A stretch of DNA of 64,000 nt from Candidatus Poseidoniaceae archaeon (GCA_028353405.1 JAOMOG010000003.1:1-64000), one strand, 5' to 3'. Shown: positions 1 through 9,622, numbered from the stretch's first letter. Numbers and translations are program-made. The notes: a model not told the origin generated them from the sequence alone.

Positions 1-250
1 TAGTCTTGTTAGAATCTATATCGCGAATCTGAGTTAGATAAGCAAGCCTAATCCCAGGAGCTAATCTAATGTCACCAGCATCTTGTGATTGTTCGGATAT
101 TGTGTTGAGCAGTGTTGTTTTTCCAGCACCATTATGGCCAACGATACCAATCCTGTCTCCATCCTTGACCAGTAGATTGACATCGCGAAGAACATCAACT
201 GCACCAAAGCTTCTATCGATGCTTTCAACACTGATCAACTCTCGAACCAT
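1..250 (-). CDS. ABC-F type ATP-binding protein, N-terminal part (runs off window)
   Basis: Own translation of minus strand from ATG at 250: MVRELISVESIDRSFGAVDVLRDVNLLVKDGDRIGIVGHNGAGKTTLLNTISEQSQDAGDIRLAPGIRLAYLTQ; Walker A GHNGAGKTT and ABC-F-like 'GIRLAYLTQ'. Confidence 0.8.
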   Translation of the reverse strand, partial: MVRELISVESIDRSFGAVDVLRDVNLLVKDGDRIGIVGHNGAGKTTLLNTISEQSQDAGDIRLAPGIRLAYLTQIRDIDSNKT

Positions 251-318
251 GATGTTCCCTAATTATCTCCGCTTGCCACCCGTTCTTAAAGCAAATGCTT
301 CACTATGAAAGCGATGTA

Positions 319-654
319 TCAATCAAATGAGGTGAATGCAGTAACAATTCTTGCTCGTTTTGATAATTTGTTGGTGCGGGCAGCTACTAATTTTCTTCTC
401 AATGCTAATTCATCTTTCATACCTGGGCACAATATCAAGCAAACAGCGAAACCAAGGATAGTTCCGACAATTACTGAAGGTAGCAATGAAATTCCTAAGA
501 TGAAACTATTTGCAATTCCAGTAATAGAACCACCAATAATTCCGATGCCCAGTGGCTTCTGAGTGAGGGAGAAGAGAGAGGTTTGTACAGACTCTGCTAA
601 CTCATCCGCAACGTTGCGGCTGATGGCAATCATTTCTGTAGCCTCTTCAGTCAT
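319..654 (-). CDS. Small predicted membrane protein (111 aa from the MTEEATEM start)
   Basis: ORF 319..705; internal ATG at 654 lies ~28 nt downstream of a TATA-like element (TTTATACTATATA); glycine-rich hydrophobic segments. Confidence 0.55.
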   Translation of the reverse strand: MTEEATEMIAISRNVADELAESVQTSLFSLTQKPLGIGIIGGSITGIANSFILGISLLPSVIVGTILGFAVCLILCPGMKDELALRRKLVAARTNKLSKRARIVTAFTSFD

Positions 655-817
655 TTGATAACATTCAAAAACGACGGTATATAGTATAAATGCCGTCATG
701 GGCACTTTCTAGTGATTTTTTATCCGGATTACACACAATCAAACAGCAATTATGCTGTTTTGTGGAATCTTAGTAATGTTAATTGGAAAAATTAACAATA
801 GTAGTTGAATCGGTAGG

Positions 818-1621
818 ATGATGAAGGATTGCCCATTTAGTAATTCCATGGACATCGCTTCAGAGTTGGTTAATGCTGCGAAAAAACTGTCAGCAGTATG
901 CGATTCCCTAATTCCTACAATCGAGCAAAAAACGATTGTCTGCCATGCTACCAACCCAATTAATTATGCTTGGGAGCATCATTTACAATATCTAAATAAA
1001 TGGGGTTCAAGGGGTGGAAAAACAATTCTTCTGGGAATGAATCCAGGTCCTTGGGGTATGGCGCAATCAGGAGTGCCATTCGGTTCTACTGATGTAGCCA
1101 AAACATTCCTAGAAATCGAACCTCATAGTTTGCAAACACCTAGCAATGCTCACCCAAAGAGACCGATTGAAGGTTTATCCTTACTGCGACAAGAAGTGTC
1201 TGGCGAGCGTCTTTGGGGTTTGATGGAAATGCATTACAAAACTGCTGAGAATACATTTGACAATATTTTCGTAGTAAATCATTGTCCACTTTTATTGCTA
1301 GGAGAAAGTGGTAAAAATCTAACTCCTGATAAATTACCTACAACAGTAATGAAACCAATTTTGGATGCTTGTGACCAACATTTGCTAGAAGTTGTTGATA
1401 TTTTACAGGCGGATAGGATCATCGGAATTGGAAAGTATGCAGAATCAAGAGCTAGAAAGGCTCTCTCTGCAGGTAAGTCTGGTAAAGGAATCTCCAAAGA
1501 CGGGCGTCAAATTCACATCGCTACTTGCTGGCATCCAAGTCCAGCAAGTCCACTAGCAAACAAAAATGGCAGTGCTGATTGGAGAGCGAATGTAATCGCT
1601 GCCTTAACCGAAGATTATTGA
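818..1621 (+). CDS. SMUG1-like uracil-DNA glycosylase
   Basis: Motifs GMNPGPWGMAQSGVPFGSTD, HPKRPIEGLS, VVNHCPLLLL, IIGIGKYAESRARKAL, WHPSPASPLANKN match SMUG1 family signatures. Confidence 0.85.
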   Translation: MMKDCPFSNSMDIASELVNAAKKLSAVCDSLIPTIEQKTIVCHATNPINYAWEHHLQYLNKWGSRGGKTILLGMNPGPWGMAQSGVPFGSTDVAKTFLEIEPHSLQTPSNAHPKRPIEGLSLLRQEVSGERLWGLMEMHYKTAENTFDNIFVVNHCPLLLLGESGKNLTPDKLPTTVMKPILDACDQHLLEVVDILQADRIIGIGKYAESRARKALSAGKSGKGISKDGRQIHIATCWHPSPASPLANKNGSADWRANVIAALTEDY

Positions 1622-1622
1622 A

Positions 1623-3563
1623 TCAAAGATTGCTGATTGCATCATCGTGCTTTGTTAGCAAGTTGCGCAACTTTACCTTCATTGAAGGAGTTAGTAAATC
1701 ATTATCAGTTGTCCATTCTTCATGATCTAAAATAATACTACCAGCGACTTCGTATCCCTTCCAAGCAGGTGCTACCATATTGTTGGTTTTCAATTCAGTG
1801 AGCAACCAATTCTTGACATTTTGATCTTTACATATTTCAGCATCATCATTTGGAAATTTAACATTAGCATCGGTTAAACCAGTCTTGAGGGCATCCATAT
1901 TAGGATGAACAATCAAGTATGTTTTGACCATGTTTCTTCCGTCGAGAACAGCGCCTTCCACATATGGTGAAAGTTTGACATTTTCTTCAAGAGGTGCAGG
2001 AGATACATACTTTCCATTTTCTAACTTAAATTGACTCTTGACTCTTCCAGTAATGCATAGGAATCCATCAGAAGTTAATTTTCCTAAATCTCCAGTTCTA
2101 AATTTACCAGGTTCCATTATAACTTCAGCAGTTGCTTCGTCATTATTCCAGTATCCCATCATTACGTTTGGTCCTTGAACAATAATTTCTCCTTCATCTG
2201 GGCGAGCAGGGTCGTCCCATGCATCGGTATCAATAATGACATTAACACCATTTGCAACTCTTCCAACAGTATTCAACTTAGACATTCCAGGGCCAGACCA
2301 TCCATTTGCTGAAACGAGTGGTGAGGTTTCGGTCAATCCATATCCTTCATAACAATTGAATCCAACCTTTTGGATAAAAGAAGCAACATCAGGGGATAAA
2401 GCAGCAGCTCCAGACATACAGAATCGGATGTTTCCACCGAATCGGGCACGTACCTTGCTCCAAACCAACTTATCCCAGAGTTTGTCAAAGAAGCCGTTCG
2501 GTGCAACAGCGTCACATTCGACACCAGCCTTTTCGATTCTCTTTGCAGCAGATTTCTGCGCTTTGCCAACAAACATTTTCTTCAAGCCAGTTGCACTTTC
2601 AAATTGGGAATTGACTCTATCGTAGAACTTACTCCAAACTCTTGGTACAGCAATCAATACTGCTGGCTTGATCTCTTGACATTCATCAGCGATTCTTGTC
2701 AAGTCTGAAATCAAGTTGATGTGGACTCCAGAACGAATCATCCAGTGCAAGTCGAAAGTTGAACCGAATGAGTGAGCCCAAGGTAGGAACGCAGCATTCT
2801 TATCACCGACATAGATTGTGAACGTTGACTGAACACAAAGAATATTGGATAGTGTATTCCAATTAGAAAGCATAACTCCTTTTGGATTTCCAGTTGTTCC
2901 AGATGTGTAAATCAATGTGTTGAGTGCGAATGGGTCATCTGCGATTTCAAAGTCTCCAGCACTACGTCCAGCGCTAACAAATTCTGCCCATGTATGGACA
3001 GTTACTCCTTCCGGAGGTAGTTCATTTGCAGGTTCGTCGCCAATTAGTAATACTCCAGCGGATGGCCAACCAGCAGCATCTGCTGGCATTGTTTTTACCA
3101 ATTTGTCCAATGTTGCTGAATTTTGAATTGCGATAAGTGATGGTGCAGAATCGTTCAAGATATATGCCCATTCTTCAGGATGTTGGTGAGTATACATTGC
3201 TGTATAAGCTGCACCGATTGCGTTTGCTCCATAGGACAATGCTGCCCATTCTACTGAATTATTGAGAATTAATGCAATACGATCGCCTGTGGATACACCG
3301 ATTGAATTCAATTGTTTACCAACAGAAGTTGATAATTCTCCAAAGGTATTGTAATCCAAATGAACTCTATCCATTCCTTTAGCAGGAATATATCCAAAAC
3401 AATTCAAATCTCCAAATCGCCCAACACTTGTCATCAACATTTGGTATAAAGTCCGAGGATCATCTCCTTCAGGTGTCTTCCATTGTCGGTCGTCCGATTG
3501 TTTTTCCCAAGCCATCTGCTGCGCTGCCATATTCACTAAGTGTGGCATCAAACACTTAAACAA
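1623..3563 (-). CDS. AMP-dependent synthetase / long-chain acyl-CoA synthetase
   Basis: TLIYTSGTTGNPKGVMLSN AMP-binding motif, YGLTETSPLVS, GEIIVQGPNVMMGYWNN, FRTGDLGKL. Confidence 0.9.
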   Translation of the reverse strand: MFKCLMPHLVNMAAQQMAWEKQSDDRQWKTPEGDDPRTLYQMLMTSVGRFGDLNCFGYIPAKGMDRVHLDYNTFGELSTSVGKQLNSIGVSTGDRIALILNNSVEWAALSYGANAIGAAYTAMYTHQHPEEWAYILNDSAPSLIAIQNSATLDKLVKTMPADAAGWPSAGVLLIGDEPANELPPEGVTVHTWAEFVSAGRSAGDFEIADDPFALNTLIYTSGTTGNPKGVMLSNWNTLSNILCVQSTFTIYVGDKNAAFLPWAHSFGSTFDLHWMIRSGVHINLISDLTRIADECQEIKPAVLIAVPRVWSKFYDRVNSQFESATGLKKMFVGKAQKSAAKRIEKAGVECDAVAPNGFFDKLWDKLVWSKVRARFGGNIRFCMSGAAALSPDVASFIQKVGFNCYEGYGLTETSPLVSANGWSGPGMSKLNTVGRVANGVNVIIDTDAWDDPARPDEGEIIVQGPNVMMGYWNNDEATAEVIMEPGKFRTGDLGKLTSDGFLCITGRVKSQFKLENGKYVSPAPLEENVKLSPYVEGAVLDGRNMVKTYLIVHPNMDALKTGLTDANVKFPNDDAEICKDQNVKNWLLTELKTNNMVAPAWKGYEVAGSIILDHEEWTTDNDLLTPSMKVKLRNLLTKHDDAISNL

Positions 3564-3610
3564 TGGGCCGGTTTCACAATGGAGAATCTTTCTATTTACT
3601 TAGCAAAGGT

Positions 3611-6361
3611 TCATTCTTCGTCTTCACGACGTGTCGTGAAAATGAATCCTATAGCGATTGCAGCAATAGTTCCAACAACTCCGATTGCAGGTAATCCTCC
3701 ACCGGAGCTACTGCCACTACTCATGATGAGAATTGACATTGTTCCAGTATTTCCATTGACAGTTCCATCAAAGGCTGTGACTGTGCATGTGATAAAGTCA
3801 GCAGTTGCGTATCCAGAAGACAATGTATCCGTGGTCGCACCAGGGACTGCAACGCCATTTATCGACCACTGAATCAGTGAAGCATCAGGATCCATATCTG
3901 GGTCGCTATATGTGTAAGAACAAGTCAGTGTATCGGTTTCAATTGGTGATGGTGGCGTGATTAATACATTGGAGACCGATGGTGCAGTGTTGTTAGCAGG
4001 TTGAACAAAATAATATCTATTCATGGTGTTTCCTTGAGCCATTCCATCATGTGCAATCGCTTCACAGTGGACAATATCGCCAACAACAAAACTGCCTGCA
4101 GGAATAATATTATTCAAAATGCCAGTACTGATTTGGACGTTGTTAACATTCCAAGTAAAAATCGATTGATCAGGGTCGTTATCAGGATCGCTGTAGGTTG
4201 CACCTTGAGCGTAACAATCCAGTGCATCGCCAGAATAGGCAACAGGAATCTGTAGCGTGTACGAGATAGTAGGTGGGGAATTTACTGCAGTACCTGTGAT
4301 GGTGAAACACGTTGTTCCACCGTTATCCGTAAGGAAGACATTCGCCTCATACAAATTAGCTAATACACAATAATCACCTGGACCAAGTCCAGTAAAGGTA
4401 TCGTAGAAGTTGATGTTGATAGAATTTGCAACCCAAGTGTACATTCCCGAAAGAACATAATTGGATGAACCAACTTCAAAGACATAATACTCCAAGGTAT
4501 AATCAGCACCCGTACGAGTACAATTTACGTAGAATGTTGCATCTTGGTCATCTCCATTTGCATAAGTAGAAGCGTCCATCCAACTCCAAACTTGTGTGTA
4601 TGAACTATTCAAGCCACAAGGGTCGAGAGGGGTGCTTCCTCCACCACCGCTGCTATTCCCAGTCACTGTGAAACATGTGACTTCAAAATCAACGAATTGA
4701 TATGCTCCGCCACTAACCATGTAGAGTGTTGCGTTGACACAATAAGTTCCTTGTGCAAGGTTACTCCAGGAATCATCCATTGACTCATGGGAATCGGTTT
4801 CAGTCCAATTCCATACTGAGAAATCACTCCATGCCCCGCCACTAGTAGAATATGCAAAGACATGTAATTCGTAATCTTTGGTGTTAACACTACAATTGAC
4901 ATAGTAATCTGAATACACCGTTGTTCCTTGCGGATAACTTTGTGCATCGGTCCAAATCATCAAGTCGGTCATTGAAGGGTCATTACCGCACGTAAGCACT
5001 GTATAATTCTCTGTAACAGGAGTCATTGTCATCAAGACAGTTCCACTGTTTTGGAAGGTTAAAGCAGTTACGAATGCAGTTGGATCGTTCGGGTCAAGCA
5101 TTTCAGAAGCTTCAATTCCGCGGATTGACATTCGTTCTACAGGTGTTGAGAAGGTGTAAGGAACACCTCCGTCAATGTCAATATTTGAATCATACCAACC
5201 ATTAGTTCCGTAAAAATACAAATCAAACACATCATCTCCATAGCCCAATGGAATTTCGACAGAAACAATGGAAGGTCCGCTGTAAACAACATAATCATAA
5301 CCAACTGCGACCACAGGATCAATCCAAACTGAAACTCCAGATTGGTTAAAGAAGAACCAGAATGAATTGGTTTGATTCCAACAATCATCAATAGTTACAT
5401 TTGAAGGACCGGCATCCCAATTAATCTGTGAACAGTTAACAGGCATTATTGGGTTTGTTTGATTGTTACCGGCAGTGTTGTTACCACCGGTGTTATTGCC
5501 GCCAGTATTGTTGCATCCGACTTCAATATTGTAATAGAAAGGACTGTTTGAAAACAAATTGCCCAATCCTGAATCTGCTGGATTAAGCATCACAGTGTAC
5601 ACTCCAGTATTGAGTGCAGAGGAATTGAACGTCCACGTGTAGGACACCGTTCCATTTGAGTTTACACTGATTAGTGGGCTTCCAGAAGCAACAATAGTTG
5701 AGCCACTTGTAATCTCCCATTCAAGATAGAATTCGGTTGCATTGAGTCCGTTGATGTTCATGAAGATTTCAATATCTTCTGCCGTGCTAAAACAATACTG
5801 AAGTTGATATGCATTGTAGGTCATTTGATTGCTGTTGTTACCGCCAGTATTGTTACCACCGGTATTGTTGCCTCCAGTATTGTTACCACCGGTGTTGTTA
5901 CCTCCAGTATTGTTACCGCCACTTGAGAAGAAAGCGCAATCATGGTTCCCATCATTATCTGCGTCATAGATGTTGGTTGATGCATTTGAATCACTCACTT
6001 CCAACGAATCATTCAATCCATCTCCATCATCGTCAATGTCAGATTCATCGTTAATGCCATCGCCATCAAAATCCAGTGGGGAGCTATCGTTTGAATCAGG
6101 AATACAATCGTTATCATCATCCGAATCAAGGTTGTTAACAACTCCGTCTCCATCGTTGTCATTGCTGCCATTGTAAGTTTGGTTGTTCAGAATAGATTGT
6201 TGCTGTGTATCTGTAAGGACGCCTACTGAGCGTGCCCCTGATTCAAGCACAGGTCCCTGCCAGGAATCCTCATCGGATTGAGACGGTATTTGAGCAAATC
6301 CATTTGATAGAATCTGTACAAAAAGTAAAATTGCAATCATTGTTATTGACGTCTTTTGCAT
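3611..6361 (-). CDS. Secreted surface protein with thrombospondin-type-3-like Ca-binding repeats, GGNNT repeats and short C-terminal membrane anchor
   Basis: Signal peptide; DNDGDGVVNNLDSDDDNDCIPDSNDSSPLDFDGDGINDESDIDDDGDGLND; (GGNNT)n; C-term LPAIGVVGTIAAIAIGFIFTTRREDEE. Confidence 0.8.
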   Translation of the reverse strand: MQKTSITMIAILLFVQILSNGFAQIPSQSDEDSWQGPVLESGARSVGVLTDTQQQSILNNQTYNGSNDNDGDGVVNNLDSDDDNDCIPDSNDSSPLDFDGDGINDESDIDDDGDGLNDSLEVSDSNASTNIYDADNDGNHDCAFFSSGGNNTGGNNTGGNNTGGNNTGGNNTGGNNSNQMTYNAYQLQYCFSTAEDIEIFMNINGLNATEFYLEWEITSGSTIVASGSPLISVNSNGTVSYTWTFNSSALNTGVYTVMLNPADSGLGNLFSNSPFYYNIEVGCNNTGGNNTGGNNTAGNNQTNPIMPVNCSQINWDAGPSNVTIDDCWNQTNSFWFFFNQSGVSVWIDPVVAVGYDYVVYSGPSIVSVEIPLGYGDDVFDLYFYGTNGWYDSNIDIDGGVPYTFSTPVERMSIRGIEASEMLDPNDPTAFVTALTFQNSGTVLMTMTPVTENYTVLTCGNDPSMTDLMIWTDAQSYPQGTTVYSDYYVNCSVNTKDYELHVFAYSTSGGAWSDFSVWNWTETDSHESMDDSWSNLAQGTYCVNATLYMVSGGAYQFVDFEVTCFTVTGNSSGGGGSTPLDPCGLNSSYTQVWSWMDASTYANGDDQDATFYVNCTRTGADYTLEYYVFEVGSSNYVLSGMYTWVANSININFYDTFTGLGPGDYCVLANLYEANVFLTDNGGTTCFTITGTAVNSPPTISYTLQIPVAYSGDALDCYAQGATYSDPDNDPDQSIFTWNVNNVQISTGILNNIIPAGSFVVGDIVHCEAIAHDGMAQGNTMNRYYFVQPANNTAPSVSNVLITPPSPIETDTLTCSYTYSDPDMDPDASLIQWSINGVAVPGATTDTLSSGYATADFITCTVTAFDGTVNGNTGTMSILIMSSGSSSGGGLPAIGVVGTIAAIAIGFIFTTRREDEE
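5465..5516. repeat. 15-bp tandem repeat encoding (GGNNT/A)n, minor block
   Basis: attgttaccggcagtgttgttaccaccggtgttattgccgccagtattgtt; translates NNTGGNNTGGNNTAGNN. Confidence 0.75.
5834..5920. repeat. 15-bp tandem repeat encoding (GGNNT)n, major block
   Basis: tgttaccgccagtat/tgttaccaccggtat/tgttgcctccagtat/tgttaccaccggtgt/tgttacctccagtat/tgttaccgcc. Confidence 0.9.
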
Positions 6362-6381
6362 GATTGGCGCAGGTACTATCT

Positions 6382-6392
6382 GTATATAACTT
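6382..6392 (-). promoter_or_regulatory. Archaeal TATA box for the 916-aa surface protein gene
   Basis: Minus strand AAGTTATATAC centred ~25 nt upstream of ATG at 6361; fits a leaderless start. Confidence 0.55.
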
Positions 6393-6396
6393 AAAT

Positions 6397-8172
6397 CTAT
6401 TCAAAAAACATTGCAAAATCATCATTCCAATCAACATCGGTAGCATCGAACCACTGTTGTGGATTTTGATAAGCACCAGAGTTACTATTTTTACGTATAT
6501 TCTTAGCCCGTTGACTTACCAGTTTCCAAGCAGTTTTCTCACCAATGCCAGGAATCGCTTCAAGTTGCTTTTGTGATACATTGTTATGATTTAGATTAAT
6601 TTCTACTCCAGTGATCGAACGAGCACCATGGCCTGTGACAATTATATCTGATTGAGTTTCTAATGGAATATGGTATTCAACTCCAATCAGTATTGGATAT
6701 GCGCCTATTTGACGTCCGAAAGAAATACCGGCCTTACCATGGCAATCTTTGCCTGTATGCGCTTCTGTTTGATGTGCTGCAAGGCGAGTTCTTCCATCAT
6801 GAGTTTCCCAATGCACATCGCATAACTTTTCACCCAAAGGGAATAACTCCTGTAATAAGGGTCCATCAATGTTGTCTCTGACACTTGTTTTGAATGAATT
6901 AAAGTCTTTTTGCGATATATCTTGGAAACCTTCACCTTCTACTTGGCGAATGTTAATTCTACGAAGCAGTAGGCCCTCATTACGAATCTCGTGTAATAGA
7001 TTGAGGTTTAGATCATATGATGCTGAAGATTCACCATTTAATCCAGCAATAAAGTTCAGTCCTGGTAACAGATTTGGCAATCCGCGTGACCCACGTCCTC
7101 GGCCATGCTTATTGATGAGGCGAATTGCACTCTTCAGTTGTGCAGAATCACAATTCAACCAATTTGCTTGATGGACATTAGGGTCTGCTGATTCTAAACC
7201 GAATGATAGAACTGCACCATCCGATAATGTTTCAACCAAAGTTTTTGTAATCTCTTCAGAAGGTTCAAGATGCTCTGCAATAATAGATGGATTACCATTG
7301 TCTGTATGAAGGATGCCAAGGCGTTCATCTTCTCTTAACCCATGCAATAATTGAGCGATAGGTTCTGGGTTAGGAATTGGATATTCTAGTTCTTGCACAC
7401 CATCGGCCATGTAGGTGTATGTGTCGGTCATACCACCAAGTCGAACATGCTCAACACCTGATTCATGGGCTAGACGAACTTCTTCGATGACATCTTCTGG
7501 TGTCCGCCAAATCGGAATACCCTTTTTCGGTTCTATGCAAAATTTACAGCCTCTCTTGTAACGAACACAGCCTTGGTAAACTTCTACTTCATAGGTAAGA
7601 GGTCCTCTCTTTTCTTCATCTCCTAGATCTGGATGTTGAGTTACAGCCTTACTAGTAGCACCAGATTGTGCCCACAGAGTCCACTGTTCGGCAGTTCTAC
7701 GGCAATGTTTCCATTGACCTGATTGTAAGAAATTAGAAAGAGTAGCGTCGGTATCTTGCACAGCCAAAAACAAGTTACTGCGTAATGGATTCCAACCCTG
7801 CTGACGCCATCCACGGATAGCCCATCCACCGAATAGAGCAGGGACTTGGGCAGGTAATTGGCGAATAATATTACGAGTTTCCTTCAATGAAATAGGAGTA
7901 CCTCTCAAATACCTTCCAGGAACAACAGCACCAGCAATACAAGCCACACCAGAAACATTTGACAATCGCGCACTTGCAGCCTCCTCTCCTTCAACACGAA
8001 TAAAATCGCGCCACTGGTCAATAGTGACGTAATCATATTCTATTTTTGCTTGCTCAAGAACTCCGCATAAGTAGCGGATATGAAATCCAACGTAAGGAGG
8101 AACACCGAATGCGGCTGGTTCATCCTCATAACCATCGAGGACTAACCATCGGGGTGATGTTGACTCGACCAT
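6397..8172 (-). CDS. Radical SAM enzyme with C-terminal helix-hairpin-helix (COG1031-like)
   Basis: GCVRYKRGCKFCIEPKKGIPIWRTPEDVIEEV cysteine cluster; C-terminal LEAIPGIGEKTAWKLVSQRAK HhH. Confidence 0.8.
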   Translation of the reverse strand: MVESTSPRWLVLDGYEDEPAAFGVPPYVGFHIRYLCGVLEQAKIEYDYVTIDQWRDFIRVEGEEAASARLSNVSGVACIAGAVVPGRYLRGTPISLKETRNIIRQLPAQVPALFGGWAIRGWRQQGWNPLRSNLFLAVQDTDATLSNFLQSGQWKHCRRTAEQWTLWAQSGATSKAVTQHPDLGDEEKRGPLTYEVEVYQGCVRYKRGCKFCIEPKKGIPIWRTPEDVIEEVRLAHESGVEHVRLGGMTDTYTYMADGVQELEYPIPNPEPIAQLLHGLREDERLGILHTDNGNPSIIAEHLEPSEEITKTLVETLSDGAVLSFGLESADPNVHQANWLNCDSAQLKSAIRLINKHGRGRGSRGLPNLLPGLNFIAGLNGESSASYDLNLNLLHEIRNEGLLLRRINIRQVEGEGFQDISQKDFNSFKTSVRDNIDGPLLQELFPLGEKLCDVHWETHDGRTRLAAHQTEAHTGKDCHGKAGISFGRQIGAYPILIGVEYHIPLETQSDIIVTGHGARSITGVEINLNHNNVSQKQLEAIPGIGEKTAWKLVSQRAKNIRKNSNSGAYQNPQQWFDATDVDWNDDFAMFFE

Positions 8173-8197
8173 GACGTCAACTCATATCTGTTCGCTA

Positions 8198-9622
8198 TCA
8201 TTCTTTCTTAGGATGTGGGCGGCTGCGAGGTTTCTTTGAATCTTGTTCTTCCTCACGCATTGCTTGAAGTTCACGATTAGATTTTACAGGTTTTCCATCT
8301 CCGCCCTTGGCAGCATGAGAACTCTTTTTCCCACCTTGTGCAATATCGACTTTGATTTTCCGGCCCATCAATTCAGAACCGTTCATCTTAGCAACGATCT
8401 CTTCACCTTTGTCACCTTCAGCTATCCAAATAAATGCGAATCCCTTTGGCTTGCCTGTGTTTTTATCAGTTGCCAAAACCATTCCATTAACGGTTGCAGT
8501 TCCCTCAAAGTGCTTTTTAATGGCATCTTCAGTTGCTTTGAATGGTAGATTTCCAACATATACTTTAGTTCCTTCAGGGTCTTTTCTCTTGTTATTTCCC
8601 TTCTTGCTATCATCATCAGCATCCTTTACAGCAATTCTACGGCCACTAATTTTGTGGCTATTTAGGGCGCTGATTGCAGCGGTTGCTTCATCCTTGCTTG
8701 AGAATGTAATGAATCCGAATCCTTTGTTAGCAGTTCCATCACCAGCAGGTAAGAAACAATCTTTGACAACTCCGTGTTTTTCAAACAAATCTCTTATCTG
8801 CTCGGTTGTAACATCTCTTGGTAGTCCACCGATGAATAAACGAGTTCCAGGTGCAGGCTTATCACGACGTCCTCCAGCGCTACCACCTTCACCTTCAAAT
8901 CGGAAGTAACTTTTTTCACGACCGTCTTCACGAACATCAGCAGCAATGAATGTTGCACGACCTGATGGCCCCTTTGCGAATAATGTTTCAGCTTGCTTAC
9001 CCCATCTTTTTCCAGGGTTATTTAGAGCACTTGCGCCTGTTTCAAGTTCAGCCCATCCAGCAGCAAAATTATCTGCTAATGCTCTGAAAGATTGATAGTC
9101 ACAATTTGGACACTTTACATTCCAATCTCCATTTAGTTCAGCGATTAATGTACTTCCACAAGGAGGGCAGATAGCGTGTAATACTCCACAATCATTTCTA
9201 TCTCTAAAACTGATGCTGACCACTGGTGAAACCCGCTTGACTTCTGCACGGCAGATATCTCTGCGGCGAACAGCATCACTTGTTTGATGCATGTAGCGAT
9301 CAACCAAATCAGTGACACGGAATTGACCATATAATTGGTCGGGAGTTATACTACCAGTTTGCCCTTCAATAACGAGGATTTGCGCTTCCCCATTTTTCTC
9401 ATTCAATCGAGTAATTTCACAAATGACAGTATCACCAATACTAACGCTGTTAACCATCTTTGTCGCTGCGACTGAACCGATACCCTCAGCGATTGAAAAT
9501 TGTCCAATAACTGTGGAAATAATCGTTCCATCTCTTTCAATAGTGCCTTCACCAGCCTCACATTCTGAGGTGGTTGACACTTGCATTCCCGGGGTGACGA
9601 GGCTCGCCGTCATTTTTATCAT
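8198..9622 (-). CDS. Exosome subunit Csl4 (N-term + S1 + zinc ribbon) fused to two RRM domains
   Basis: N-term VTPGMQVSTTSECEAGEGTIERDGTIIST, S1-like middle, CPPCGSTL...CPNCDY zinc ribbon typical of Csl4; RRM1 RLFIGGLP...KGFGFITF; RRM2 KVYVGNLP...KGFAFIWI; basic tail. Start possibly M4 at 9613. Confidence 0.88.
   Translation of the reverse strand: MIKMTASLVTPGMQVSTTSECEAGEGTIERDGTIISTVIGQFSIAEGIGSVAATKMVNSVSIGDTVICEITRLNEKNGEAQILVIEGQTGSITPDQLYGQFRVTDLVDRYMHQTSDAVRRRDICRAEVKRVSPVVSISFRDRNDCGVLHAICPPCGSTLIAELNGDWNVKCPNCDYQSFRALADNFAAGWAELETGASALNNPGKRWGKQAETLFAKGPSGRATFIAADVREDGREKSYFRFEGEGGSAGGRRDKPAPGTRLFIGGLPRDVTTEQIRDLFEKHGVVKDCFLPAGDGTANKGFGFITFSSKDEATAAISALNSHKISGRRIAVKDADDDSKKGNNKRKDPEGTKVYVGNLPFKATEDAIKKHFEGTATVNGMVLATDKNTGKPKGFAFIWIAEGDKGEEIVAKMNGSELMGRKIKVDIAQGGKKSSHAAKGGDGKPVKSNRELQAMREEEQDSKKPRSRPHPKKE

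Noticed and set aside
5834-5920. Possible CRISPR-like short repeats
   Set aside because: Contiguous in-frame 15-bp tandem repeats without spacers, inside a coding sequence.
5809-6054. Cys/Tyr/His-rich ORF (MHCRSFDCCCYRQYCYHRYCC...)
   Set aside because: Antisense read-through of the GGNNT-encoding repeat inside the 916-aa gene; composition artefact.
8352-8909. 185-aa plus-strand ORF
   Set aside because: Antisense to the Csl4-RRM gene; the minus-strand frame has clear RRM domains.
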